From Clostridiales bacterium (GTDB lineage: Bacteria > Bacillota > Clostridia > Christensenellales > UMGS416): a DNA stretch of 6,736 bases. Below the pieces are notes generated by a model that saw nothing but the letters and a program-made list of their open reading frames with translations, did no database searches and had not been told where the DNA came from. The stretch covers positions 1-6,736 of the forward strand of contig JAAYXU010000247.1 of assembly GCA_012515725.1 (NCBI GenBank), given 5' to 3'. Position numbers and translations under genes: made by a program. Each line of letters begins with the position of its first letter. The stretch's first letter is position 1. Positions 1 to 6,371 of the stretch are shown in pieces.

Positions 1-1
1 G

Positions 2-1015
2 GAGCTTCCCGAGCAGATCATACCGCTACTAGTACAGCACTGCATCGACAAGGTCGGCAGGAGGGTAGCGTTCAGCTATATCGACAAGGCGGCCCGGACC
101 TGGGCCGATAAAAAGCTGACTACGGTCGCCGAGGCAGAGGAATATCTGCTGCGCTACGAGGAGACATACGGCGGCGCGCGCCGGATACTCAAGCGCTGGA
201 ACCTCAACAGGCCGCCCACCGAGGACGAGGTGGAGCTGTACCGGAAATGGATACGGGTGTGGGGTATGGAGCCCGGCGTCATCAATGAGATACTGGGCCG
301 CATGACGGGACTGCAGAACCCAAACTTCAAAGCGCTAGACGTCCGGCTCTCGAACCTGTACGAGCAGAACGTGCTCACGGCCCGGCAGGCCGCGGAGGTG
401 CTGGATTCGCGCGACGACGTCCGGGACAAGCTTCGCCGGATCGTCCGGGAGATGGGCGCGGGCGACAGCATCGACGCGCCCGAGAATCAGGCGATGTACC
501 GCCGCTGGAACGAGGACGGCTTTTCCGACAAGGCGATCCGCCGGGTAGCCCGGCAGCTTTCGCAGGAGGGGCGCCACCAGCTGAGCGACCTGAACTCGGT
601 GCTGTCACGGTGGAGCGGATGGGGCATGGTCTCCGACAAGGCCATCGAGGACTATATGGCCCGCATCGAGCTTGCAACCACGGCGATGGGAGAGTTCCTC
701 GCGGCCTGGGGCGAGAACCGCGCCGCGACGGGCGCGGAGAAAAAGGGGTATCTCGACATGCTGGACGCGGGTCACCCGCCGGCAATGATCGCGCTGGCCG
801 CGGAGTTTGCGGCCGGAGCGCGCAATCGCATACCCTATATGAAGAGAATACTGACAAGCTGGCAGGAGGAGGGCGTCACGACTCCCGAAGCAGCGCGAGC
901 CGACCGACAGCGGCACGGTGGCCCCCCGGCCGAAGCCGCGGTTCATTTCGAGTACGAGCGCACCTATACAGACGAGGAGCTCAGCGAGCGCTTCGTCGAT
1001 TTCGGTGAGGTGTGA
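2..1015 (+). CDS. DnaD-like replication initiation protein with tandem DnaD repeats (5' truncated)
   Basis: The reading frame is open from the first complete codon of the window to TGA at 1013-1015, so 337 residues of a longer protein are visible and the N-terminus (normally a winged-helix domain plus the start of the first DnaD domain) lies upstream. DnaD/DnaB proteins remodel DNA at the origin and recruit the replicative helicase and its loader in Bacillota. The visible protein starts inside one DnaD-type unit (about residues 1-49, with the typical FSYIDKAARTW and KLTT pattern). It then repeats the fold signature three more times: about 73-137 (TEDEVELYRKW to NVLTARQAAEVL), 159-219 (YRRWNEDGFSD to WGMVSDKAIEDYM) and 245-299 (YLDMLDAGHPP to YMKRILTSWQEEGVTTPEA). 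The C-terminus carries the DnaD tail motif YTDEELSERF. The next gene, a helicase loader, starts one base after the stop. The family call is firm; the repeat count is by eye, and the exact role (DnaD or DnaB equivalent) is inferred. Confidence 0.9.
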   Translation, partial: ELPEQIIPLLVQHCIDKVGRRVAFSYIDKAARTWADKKLTTVAEAEEYLLRYEETYGGARRILKRWNLNRPPTEDEVELYRKWIRVWGMEPGVINEILGRMTGLQNPNFKALDVRLSNLYEQNVLTARQAAEVLDSRDDVRDKLRRIVREMGAGDSIDAPENQAMYRRWNEDGFSDKAIRRVARQLSQEGRHQLSDLNSVLSRWSGWGMVSDKAIEDYMARIELATTAMGEFLAAWGENRAATGAEKKGYLDMLDAGHPPAMIALAAEFAAGARNRIPYMKRILTSWQEEGVTTPEAARADRQRHGGPPAEAAVHFEYERTYTDEELSERFVDFGEV

Positions 1016-1016
1016 G

Positions 1017-1976
1017 ATGCTGGACGGCGAGGTGCTGCGCGACGAGCTGGCACGGCTCGAGGATAAGCGGAGGCAGCGGGTGCGTGAAGCCGGAGAACGA
1101 GCAATTGCGTTCATGGCGCGACATCCCGAGGTCAGCGCGGCGCGTCGCAATATGCGCGTCGAGGGCGTAGCAGCCGCGCGGCGCGCCGCCGCGGGCGAGC
1201 CCGACGCTCAGGCCGCGCTGCGGGCGGCGCGGGAGTACGAGACGCTCCTGGCGGCCACGCTTGCGGCCGACGGGCTGCAGCCTGACGCGCTCGAGCCGGT
1301 ATTCGACTGTCCCCGCTGCCAAGACACGGGCTATACCCGGGACGCTGTGCGGAATCTGTGCGAATGCGTGCTGACAAGGGTATTGGCCCGGATGAGTCAG
1401 TCGGCCAGGCTGCGGCCTGAGTGCACGTTTGACCAGTGCGACTTTGACCGTTTCCCGGAAATCGTATCGGTAGATGGCAAGTCCTGCAACCAGCGGCTCC
1501 AGATGCAGCGGCTCTTTGAATTCTGCGCGCGCTGGGTCGATGATTTTCCCGATAACGAAAAGCCCCATCTGCTGCTCTCGGGCGGCGTAGGTCTTGGGAA
1601 AACGTTCCTCCTGCACGCGATGGCCCACCGTATCATTCATGAAAAGCGCGTCACGGTGCTCAATACGTCGGCCTACCATGTCATCGCCGAGGCGCGCAAG
1701 GGATTCGACGCGCTGGGCAGCATCGAGCTCTATCTGTCGGCGCCGGTACTGATACTCGACGATCTGGGAACCGAGCCGTCGTTTCCGGGAGTATCGGCCG
1801 AGACGCTCTTCACCGTACTCAACGAGCGCCAGTCGTCGGGCCGTCACACGCTGATCGCTACCAATCTCTCTCTGGCCGATCTGGCCGCGCGCTACGGGGA
1901 ACGCCTGCTGTCCCGGCTGGGCCGCCGCGAAACGTTCGTGGCGGTGCTCAGGGGGCGCGATGTCCGGACTCGGTAG
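1017..1976 (+). CDS. DnaC/DnaI-family helicase loader ATPase
   Basis: A 319-residue AAA+ ATPase of the DnaC/DnaI family, which loads the replicative helicase onto origin DNA. Residues 1-90 are an Arg/Glu/Ala-rich helical region. A cysteine cluster, C98-x2-C101 and C115-x-C117, matches the zinc-binding N-terminal region of DnaI-like loaders. The ATPase core has Walker A GGVGLGKT (189-196), Walker B LILDDLGTEP (245-254), a sensor-1 type segment LIATNLS (279-285), and arginines near RLLSRL (295-301) as arginine-finger candidates. The ATG at 1017 was chosen because it follows the DnaD stop by one base and has a GGTGAGG ribosome binding site six bases upstream. An in-frame GTG at 1005 lies inside that site, and one at 918 would overlap DnaD by about 100 bases. 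The gene is translationally coupled to the DnaD gene. Its last 29 bases overlap the end of the convergent tetR gene. IstB is a related family, but no transposase is present. Confidence 0.93.
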   Translation: MLDGEVLRDELARLEDKRRQRVREAGERAIAFMARHPEVSAARRNMRVEGVAAARRAAAGEPDAQAALRAAREYETLLAATLAADGLQPDALEPVFDCPRCQDTGYTRDAVRNLCECVLTRVLARMSQSARLRPECTFDQCDFDRFPEIVSVDGKSCNQRLQMQRLFEFCARWVDDFPDNEKPHLLLSGGVGLGKTFLLHAMAHRIIHEKRVTVLNTSAYHVIAEARKGFDALGSIELYLSAPVLILDDLGTEPSFPGVSAETLFTVLNERQSSGRHTLIATNLSLADLAARYGERLLSRLGRRETFVAVLRGRDVRTR

Positions 1977-2595
1977 CGCCGCCCGCCGACAGTCCGTGCT
2001 CCAGGAATTCAAAGAACATCGTCAGGTTCGAGATGGTATCGTCGGGGGTTTCGTCGGGCTTCATGCATATTATTTCATAATAGTGCGTCAGTAGATAATA
2101 AAGGAGCCGCTCTATAAATTCGGGAGGGAAACGGCACGAGAAATCCCCCCGCTGGATCGACGCGCGGATCATCGGCCCCAGTACCTGCTGAAAATCATCC
2201 CGGAATCCCTCGTTGAACCCGCTGCGGAATTCTTCGCTCTCCTGGCTGAACTGCTGACCCATTCGGTAAAGCTGCGGATACCGAATATAAAGCATGGCGC
2301 CCAGACGCGCAATGCGCCGCATGAACGAAAGAAATGGCTCCCCTTCCTCGGGGACCAGAGGTTTTCCGTCCAGCGCCTCGGTGAAAAACGCAATTTTCAT
2401 ACTGGAAAGCTCCCGGAACAGCTGGATGTAGAGATCCCGTTTATCCTCAAAGTAATAATAAAATACGCCCTTGCTGACGCCAGCCTTCTTGAGTATGGCG
2501 TTTAGCGATGCGGATTCGTACCGCTTTTCCGAGAATTCGCAAAGCGCCGCATCCAGCAGTGCTTTACGCCGTTCCAACGATTCCTGCCGCTGCAT
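1948..2595 (-). CDS. TetR-family transcriptional regulator, last gene of the exporter operon
   Basis: A 215-residue protein of typical TetR length. The N-terminal helix-turn-helix domain spans about residues 10-58, with the family's signature pattern SLNAILKKAGVSKGVFYYYF (30-49) followed by KRDLY. The C-terminal two-thirds is an all-helical ligand-binding and dimerisation domain of the usual divergent kind, so the inducer cannot be read. The ATG shares one base with the stop of the small membrane-protein gene (TGATG at 2597-2593), with a weak GATGAGGA ribosome binding site, which points to translational coupling. As the last gene of the ABC operon it probably represses the operon promoter and hence its own synthesis, until a substrate of the exporter releases it. 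This role is inferred from context. The 3' end overlaps the convergent helicase loader gene, leaving no room for an intergenic terminator. Confidence 0.95.
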   Translation of the reverse strand: MQRQESLERRKALLDAALCEFSEKRYESASLNAILKKAGVSKGVFYYYFEDKRDLYIQLFRELSSMKIAFFTEALDGKPLVPEEGEPFLSFMRRIARLGAMLYIRYPQLYRMGQQFSQESEEFRSGFNEGFRDDFQQVLGPMIRASIQRGDFSCRFPPEFIERLLYYLLTHYYEIICMKPDETPDDTISNLTMFFEFLEHGLSAGGATESGHRAP

Positions 2596-2747
2596 CAGAG
2601 TACATCCTCATCGTCGCGCAGCTGCGCGGACTTCTTCCGTTTGTCGAGAATCGCTTTCATGACCCTGATCTTGAGATAGCCGATTGCGATTGAGGCGACT
2701 ACGATCAGCGCCCACATCCACCACCAGGTATACCACGGTCCGTTCAT
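2595..2747 (-). CDS. Small tryptophan-rich single-pass membrane protein (50 aa)
   Basis: A 50-residue protein beginning MNGPWYTWWWMWALIVVAS. It has one predicted transmembrane helix at about residues 8-26 with a Trp/Tyr cluster at its outer border. A basic stretch follows (KIRVMKAILDKRKK, 26-39) and then an acidic tail (DDEDVL), so by the positive-inside rule the N-terminus should face outward. The start at 2747 was chosen because AAGGAG (2755-2760) sits seven bases upstream; the longer reading from 2807 lacks a ribosome binding site and would add a polar extension. The stop overlaps the tetR start by one base, and permease gene 2 ends 63 bases upstream, so it belongs to the exporter operon. 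I do not recognise a family. An accessory subunit of the exporter, or a membrane-associated partner of its regulation, is possible but is inference. Good translation signals and tight packing support it as a real gene. Confidence 0.78.
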   Translation of the reverse strand: MNGPWYTWWWMWALIVVASIAIGYLKIRVMKAILDKRKKSAQLRDDEDVL

Positions 2748-2810
2748 GTCAGAGCTCCTTCCTTTTAGTTCTGTCGATGTATGGGAACAGCATTGCGCGT
2801 ACGCCATGGT
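2748..2810 (-). other. 63-base intra-operon gap
   Basis: This is the only gap of any size inside the exporter operon. It holds the ribosome binding site AAGGAG (2755-2760) of the small membrane-protein gene. An in-frame ATG at 2807 has no Shine-Dalgarno sequence. I see no convincing promoter or terminator here. Confidence 0.5.
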
Positions 2811-3830
2811 TCATGCGCCGTTCATCGCTGACAGACCCCTTCGGATGACACGCGCAAGCGCAGCCAGCAGCGCGCCTGATAGAAGCAGCGTCCACAGCGC
2901 GTACCGGAGGGTTTCGCCCCAGGCGGCCGTTCCCCAGATGACGCCCAGCGCGCCCCTGACGCTCCAGTAGAATGGGAACGCGTAGAGAAAATACTGGTAC
3001 GATTCCGGTATGACCAGCGCGCCGATATATGAGGCGCTGACCACCAGCATCAGGAATTTCATGTTCGCGATGCCCGCGATCTGCGTGGGGCTCATTACGC
3101 CGACCGTAACGCCCAGCACGATGCCGCCCGATAGCGATGCAGCCGTGACCACAATGAGCTTGCCGTAATGGAGCCCGGTTACGCCCATAACGAAAGGTAG
3201 CGCCAGCGCCTGCACGAGCGGAACCACAACGCCGACCGCGCACTTGCCGGCAATATACTGTCCCCGGGTACAGGGCGTGACATTTACCGCCGACAGCGTG
3301 AACTCTTCCTTTTCCTCTATGATGAGCAGGCCCGTCATCATACCGCCCATCATCACTGCCATGAGCAGCACACCGGCCAGACCGTACATCGCCAGCGGCG
3401 AGCGCAGCTCCCCGATGTGCGACCAGGTGACCCGTAGAGAATGCGCGGCCTTCTCCGTCGCCGCGTCCAGCATGCGCAGCACGAGCCCGGAAGCGTCCCA
3501 AGCCTCGTTGCCCTCTAAGAGCAGCGCCATGCGCCCGTCCTGCCAGGTGATCCCCACGACATCGTCGGTCGCCGCTACCCGGTCGGATAGCTCCTCATAG
3601 CTCCTGTACGCCGTTACCACCGCATAGCGGTTAAGAGCCGCCACAGTCTCTTCGTCAACCGTGTCATCCACGGCCAACCGCAGCGTCGATCCGCTGACGC
3701 CTGGGATCAAGAACCGGAGCACGAGCGCAAGCACAAAGGGCGCGGCCAGCATGAATACGAGTATGAAATCGCGGGAAGCCGATCTGATATCCCGTCTAAA
3801 TATGGCAAAAATCGTTCTAATCGACTGCAT
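2811..3830 (-). CDS. ABC-2 type transporter permease (second subunit)
   Basis: A 339-residue membrane protein with the ABC-2 export permease layout. There is a short cytoplasmic N-terminus, a first transmembrane helix at about residues 21-42, and a large extracytoplasmic domain (43-145). Five more hydrophobic segments follow at about 146-171, 195-217, 224-247, 257-275 and 310-328. The cytoplasmic loop after helix 2 has the family motif EEKEEFTLSAVNVTP (172-186), which usually contacts the ATPase. The ATG at 3830 is preceded by TAAGGAGG, where the TAA is the stop of the upstream permease gene (3841-3843), so the two genes are ten bases apart and coupled. It resembles the upstream permease in layout but differs in sequence, which suggests a heterodimeric channel, as in LnrMN-type exporters. 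The substrate is unknown. The hydrophobic profile and motif make the family call firm. Confidence 0.93.
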   Translation of the reverse strand: MQSIRTIFAIFRRDIRSASRDFILVFMLAAPFVLALVLRFLIPGVSGSTLRLAVDDTVDEETVAALNRYAVVTAYRSYEELSDRVAATDDVVGITWQDGRMALLLEGNEAWDASGLVLRMLDAATEKAAHSLRVTWSHIGELRSPLAMYGLAGVLLMAVMMGGMMTGLLIIEEKEEFTLSAVNVTPCTRGQYIAGKCAVGVVVPLVQALALPFVMGVTGLHYGKLIVVTAASLSGGIVLGVTVGVMSPTQIAGIANMKFLMLVVSASYIGALVIPESYQYFLYAFPFYWSVRGALGVIWGTAAWGETLRYALWTLLLSGALLAALARVIRRGLSAMNGA

Positions 3831-3840
3831 GGCGTCCTCC

Positions 3841-4863
3841 TTAATCCTTTAGTCTGCGCACGAAGATCCCCGACGCCGCGGCGTACGCGGCCACCCCGAT
3901 AGCCAGCGGATACAGTATGCCCAAGCCAATGACGCCGGTTCGCCCGGTCGGGAAAAAGCACTCCCGCAGCGCGAACATCTGGTGCCAGGTGGGCAACAGT
4001 CTCATAAAGATGGGCGATATCGAGGGTGCGAACAGCGCGGCCATGGGAAGCGTCATGAGAACGAGCACGACCGAAAGCGGCATCATCGCGGCGCTGAGCC
4101 TATCGAAGAACGCCGACAGCAGCATCGCGAGCGCCGATCCCATGAACGAACCCGTTACGACGATGGCGGCCAGCCAGCCCCAATGCACGCTGCCGGGAAC
4201 CGTGAGTCCCGTCATGATCACCGCCGAAAGAACGGACAGCAGCATAATGGCGAGTATCTTGGATCCCAGAAAGGCGGTGATGCTTCCGGGCGTTACGCTG
4301 TAGGCGCGCGCCGTACCCTCCTCCTTTTCGGAGAAGATCATCGTGGCCGCGAAAAAGAACCCGAGCAGCACCGGCTCGGTCAGCAGCAGCGCGACCAACA
4401 CGGTCACCCGAAAAGGCAGCTTGTGGTCAAGAGGATGCCCGTATACATAGCGTATCTGCGCCTCCGCCGTCTCCCGTCCGCCGCCATCCAGCATCGCAGA
4501 GACTTCCAGCATCGCCGTTTCGACGATCCTTTCCGGCTCGTTCCCATGAAATACAAGCTCGACAGCCGGTCGTCCGTCCTGCATCGTGAGCACGATGCCG
4601 TAGGAGGTCGGATCGCCGCGCATCGCTTCCTCGAGCGCTTCCCGGGTCTCGGTCACGACGATACCGGGGCTGCCCGCCTGCGCGAACGCCTGCACGAGCG
4701 CGTCGTCCCCGGTCGCATAGAGCGTGGAGGCCGTATCGAACGTTTCCGGTAGCGCGAAGTGGTACACGAGCACCATCAGCGCCGCGATAAGCGCCTCAAT
4801 CGCGAACAGCCGGTTGCGCCACATGAGCGCGACGTCCTTTACAAATAAACCGCGCAGCCTCAT
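3841..4863 (-). CDS. ABC-2 type transporter permease (first subunit)
   Basis: A 340-residue ABC-2 permease. One transmembrane helix lies at about residues 19-37, followed by an extracytoplasmic domain of about 110 residues (40-150) and five helices at about 153-177, 201-221, 228-252, 259-279 and 310-331. The coupling-loop motif EKEEGTARAYSVTP (179-192) follows helix 2, as in its partner. The C-terminus ends in a basic cytoplasmic tail (RRLKD). The start codon overlaps the ATPase stop as ATGA (4863-4860), and an AAGGAG lies eight bases upstream within the ATPase gene, so translation is coupled. Together with the second permease and the ATPase it should form one exporter for a hydrophobic or peptide-like compound. 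The export direction follows from the family and from the absence of any substrate-binding protein; the substrate itself cannot be read. Confidence 0.93.
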   Translation of the reverse strand: MRLRGLFVKDVALMWRNRLFAIEALIAALMVLVYHFALPETFDTASTLYATGDDALVQAFAQAGSPGIVVTETREALEEAMRGDPTSYGIVLTMQDGRPAVELVFHGNEPERIVETAMLEVSAMLDGGGRETAEAQIRYVYGHPLDHKLPFRVTVLVALLLTEPVLLGFFFAATMIFSEKEEGTARAYSVTPGSITAFLGSKILAIMLLSVLSAVIMTGLTVPGSVHWGWLAAIVVTGSFMGSALAMLLSAFFDRLSAAMMPLSVVLVLMTLPMAALFAPSISPIFMRLLPTWHQMFALRECFFPTGRTGVIGLGILYPLAIGVAAYAAASGIFVRRLKD

Positions 4864-5717
4864 GATCCCAGCTCCTTGCCGGTAAGTTCGATAAAAATCC
4901 GATCCAGCGTCGCCTCCTGGCTGTGCATTGTCTCCACCGTGGCGGTTTCGAGTATCTCGCGCAGGCGGACCTTATCCTTGTCCTCGGATAGCGACAGCGT
5001 TTCTCTTCCAGGCTGACCGTCCCGCACGTACTCCACGCAGACATTCCTGTCTCCATACCGCAGTTTCAGCGCCCGGGGCGTGTCCATCGCTACCAGCCGC
5101 CCCTCATCGATGAACGCGACACGGTCGCACAGCTCGTCGGCGATGTGCATGTCGTGGGTGGTCAGAAAGACTGTCGCGCCGGCCTGCTGTCTGGCGCGGA
5201 TGATGCCCTTGATCCGGTCGGCTGTCGCGGGATCCAGCCCGGCGGTAGGTTCGTCCAGGAACCAGATGTCGGGGCGGTTGATCATCGAGCGCGCGAAATT
5301 CAGACGGTGAAACATGCCCTTGGAGTACTGCCCGGCCCGCCGGTGCGCGGCCTCCCCCAATCCGACGCTGTCCAGCAGCTTCATCGGATCCTCGGTGGGC
5401 ACCGAATACATTTGCGCGAAAAACCGGAGATTTTCGTATCCGGTCAGCTTACGGTAATTGTTGGCCCGCTCGAAGCATACCCCCATTCTGTTGAATAATC
5501 GGCTTCCCATATTGCGAAGCGGAACGCCGTCTATGCTCACCTCGCCCTTCTGCAGTACGAGGAGGCCTGTGAGTATGTTTTGCGTCGTGGACTTACCCGC
5601 GCCGCTGGGACCGAGAAAACCGAATATTTCACCCCTGCCGATCTCAAAGCTGACGTCGCGCACCGAATAACGTTCGTCACGCGTATAGGAGTGATAGAGT
5701 TGCGATACGGTAATCAT
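4860..5717 (-). CDS. ABC transporter ATP-binding protein, drug/antibiotic exporter type
   Basis: A 285-residue nucleotide-binding subunit that powers the two ABC-2 permeases encoded after it. Visible motifs are Walker A GPSGAGKST (36-44), a signature loop YSKGM (131-135), Walker B IWFLDEP (151-157), D-loop AGLDP (159-163) and switch histidine H188 in TTHDM. The C-terminal LDRIFIELTGKEL (271-283) is typical of the DUF4162-like tail of drug-export ATPases (the BcrA/NatA/CcmA group). The Q-loop position is glutamate (E83 in CFERANN), a substitution I recall in parts of this group. ATG 5717 was chosen because AAGGAG (5726-5731) lies eight bases upstream. The ATG at 5756 would sit at the predicted transcription start with no ribosome binding site. 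It is the first gene of the minus-strand operon. Confidence 0.95.
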   Translation of the reverse strand: MITVSQLYHSYTRDERYSVRDVSFEIGRGEIFGFLGPSGAGKSTTQNILTGLLVLQKGEVSIDGVPLRNMGSRLFNRMGVCFERANNYRKLTGYENLRFFAQMYSVPTEDPMKLLDSVGLGEAAHRRAGQYSKGMFHRLNFARSMINRPDIWFLDEPTAGLDPATADRIKGIIRARQQAGATVFLTTHDMHIADELCDRVAFIDEGRLVAMDTPRALKLRYGDRNVCVEYVRDGQPGRETLSLSEDKDKVRLREILETATVETMHSQEATLDRIFIELTGKELGS

Positions 5718-5725
5718 ACGCTGCT

Positions 5726-5731
5726 CTCCTT
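5726..5731 (-). promoter_or_regulatory. Ribosome binding site fixing the ATPase start
   Basis: AAGGAG on the minus strand, eight bases before the ATG at 5717. It decides against the upstream in-frame ATG at 5756, which has no such site and lies within two bases of the predicted +1. Confidence 0.85.
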
Positions 5732-5740
5732 CCAGTATAC

Positions 5741-5759
5741 CGTGTGGTTCGACCATGCG
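5741..5759. promoter_or_regulatory. Candidate TetR operator palindrome at the operon +1
   Basis: The 19-bp imperfect palindrome CGTGTGGTTCGACCATGCG has arms TGGT/ACCA around a TCG centre, plus matching outer CG/CG steps. It begins at the predicted transcription start of the exporter operon and ends before the ATPase ribosome binding site, the position and size expected for a TetR-type operator. Binding by the operon's own TetR protein is inferred. A second, shorter palindrome (AAACTGGTTT, 5778-5787) lies in the promoter spacer and is an alternative. Confidence 0.4.
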
Positions 5760-5764
5760 GTCTA

Positions 5765-5792
5765 ATTATACATCACAAAACTGGTTTGCCAA
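5765..5792 (-). promoter_or_regulatory. Sigma-A type promoter of the ABC exporter operon
   Basis: On the minus strand, the -35 box TTGGCA (5792-5787, five of six matches to TTGACA) is followed after 16 bases by a perfect -10 box TATAAT (5770-5765). Transcription would start near 5757-5758, about 40 bases before the ATPase ATG. The region is clearly AT-richer than its surroundings. Strong boxes suggest the operon needs repression, fitting the TetR gene at its end. Confidence 0.8.
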
Positions 5793-5826
5793 CTATAAGA
5801 ATTGAAAAAAGTGATTTGCGCAAGTT

Positions 5827-5883
5827 CTAGGCAGTCGGGGCGACAAACCGGGCCGATCTGCCGCCCCAACATCGCCTGCCTAG
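5827..5883. repeat. 57-base nested inverted repeat, possible transcription terminator or processing hairpin
   Basis: The outer arms CTAGGCAG (5827-5834) and CTGCCTAG (5876-5883) are perfect 8-bp complements, and one arm contains the TAG stop of the HTH gene. Inside them GGGGCG (5837-5842) pairs with CGCCCC (5862-5867). The structure lies directly after the upstream minus-strand gene pair and before the exporter promoter, the right place to end the first transcript. The nearest T-run read on the minus strand (CTTTTTT, 5811-5805) is about 16 bases past the stem, so it is not a classical intrinsic terminator. The 8-bp palindrome TTGCGCAA (5816-5823) lies between them. Structure is seen; function is inferred. 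Confidence 0.5.
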
Positions 5884-6350
5884 CGGGAATGGGATGACGC
5901 GTCCGCTCGGCCCCGTTCGTCTGTCTCAGTCATGCGTATAAGCCCCCGGGCATATGCCCTGCTGCCCAGCTCGAGGAGAAACCGGTCGCGCCATCCGTAC
6001 AGCGTGGATACGCCTATAAAGAGCCTGTCGGCGATGATCTGATACCGCCGGTACGCGCTGCGCGGTATCGCGGGCGCGATCCACAGCTCCCGCGCCAGCC
6101 GCCTTACGGCGGGTTCGCTCGCGCGCAGCGCGTCCTCTATGAGAGTGAGCCACAGCACATCGCTCGAGCTTTCCCGCAGCAGCACAGCGCCCGCGGTCGG
6201 ATCGGCCAGCGGCCCACGGCCTCCCGCCCGCTCGCACGACGCCAGATAGTGGTACCCGTCCAGCGAGTCCGCCCGGTCGCGCATCTCGCGGTACCTGTTG
6301 AGCCGCTCCATCGCGGCCTTTTTCAGCGTCCGGCAAAAGTCATTTCCCAT
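5880..6350 (-). CDS. Putative helix-turn-helix regulator, phage ArpU/RinA-like
   Basis: A 156-residue protein. Residues 1-35 form a basic helical region (MERLNRYREMRDRADSLDGY). Residues 65-92 are a helical segment, and residues 99-128 look like a helix-turn-helix (YQIIADRLFIGVSTLYGWRD), with the second helix reading STLYGWRDRF as in phage regulators of the RinA/ArpU/DUF1492 kind or sigma-region-4-like proteins. The C-terminal tail is polar and probably disordered. The ATG at 6350 has AGGAGG eight bases upstream. It lies 21 bases after the preceding small gene and is surely co-transcribed with it. Those phage families usually control late gene expression next to terminase genes, but none are seen here. 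The HTH call is by eye with moderate confidence; the family assignment is tentative. Confidence 0.65.
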   Translation of the reverse strand: MGNDFCRTLKKAAMERLNRYREMRDRADSLDGYHYLASCERAGGRGPLADPTAGAVLLRESSSDVLWLTLIEDALRASEPAVRRLARELWIAPAIPRSAYRRYQIIADRLFIGVSTLYGWRDRFLLELGSRAYARGLIRMTETDERGRADASSHSR

Positions 6351-6371
6351 ATCCCGTTCCTCCTATTCGTA

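Noticed and set aside
918..1016. Upstream GTG starts for the helicase loader gene
   Set aside because: The GTG at 918 would overlap DnaD by about 100 bases with a non-family extension, and the GTG at 1005 lies inside the GGTGAGG site. The ATG at 1017 fits better.
981..2012. A 343-codon open frame antisense to the helicase loader gene
   Set aside because: It is a GC-rich shadow of a gene with full Walker A, Walker B and zinc motifs. It is Arg/Gln-rich with no recognisable domain and has no convincing start signal.
2749..3501. A 250-codon minus-strand frame inside permease gene 2
   Set aside because: It is an alternative frame of the permease, rich in Arg, Gly and His, with no hydrophobic or domain pattern; the permease frame explains the region.
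3982..4752. A 256-codon plus-strand frame opposite permease gene 1
   Set aside because: Its Arg/His/Gln-rich low-complexity translation is typical of an antisense shadow of a membrane protein gene, and there is no supporting ribosome binding site or family match.
5718..5756. Start of the ATPase at ATG 5756
   Set aside because: It has no ribosome binding site, lies within two bases of the predicted transcription start, overlaps the candidate operator and adds 13 residues not typical of the family.
5772..5815. ATCAC/GTGAT arms spaced 34 bases apart around the exporter promoter
   Set aside because: The arms are only five bases, far apart and off-centre from the promoter boxes; such pairs are expected by chance.
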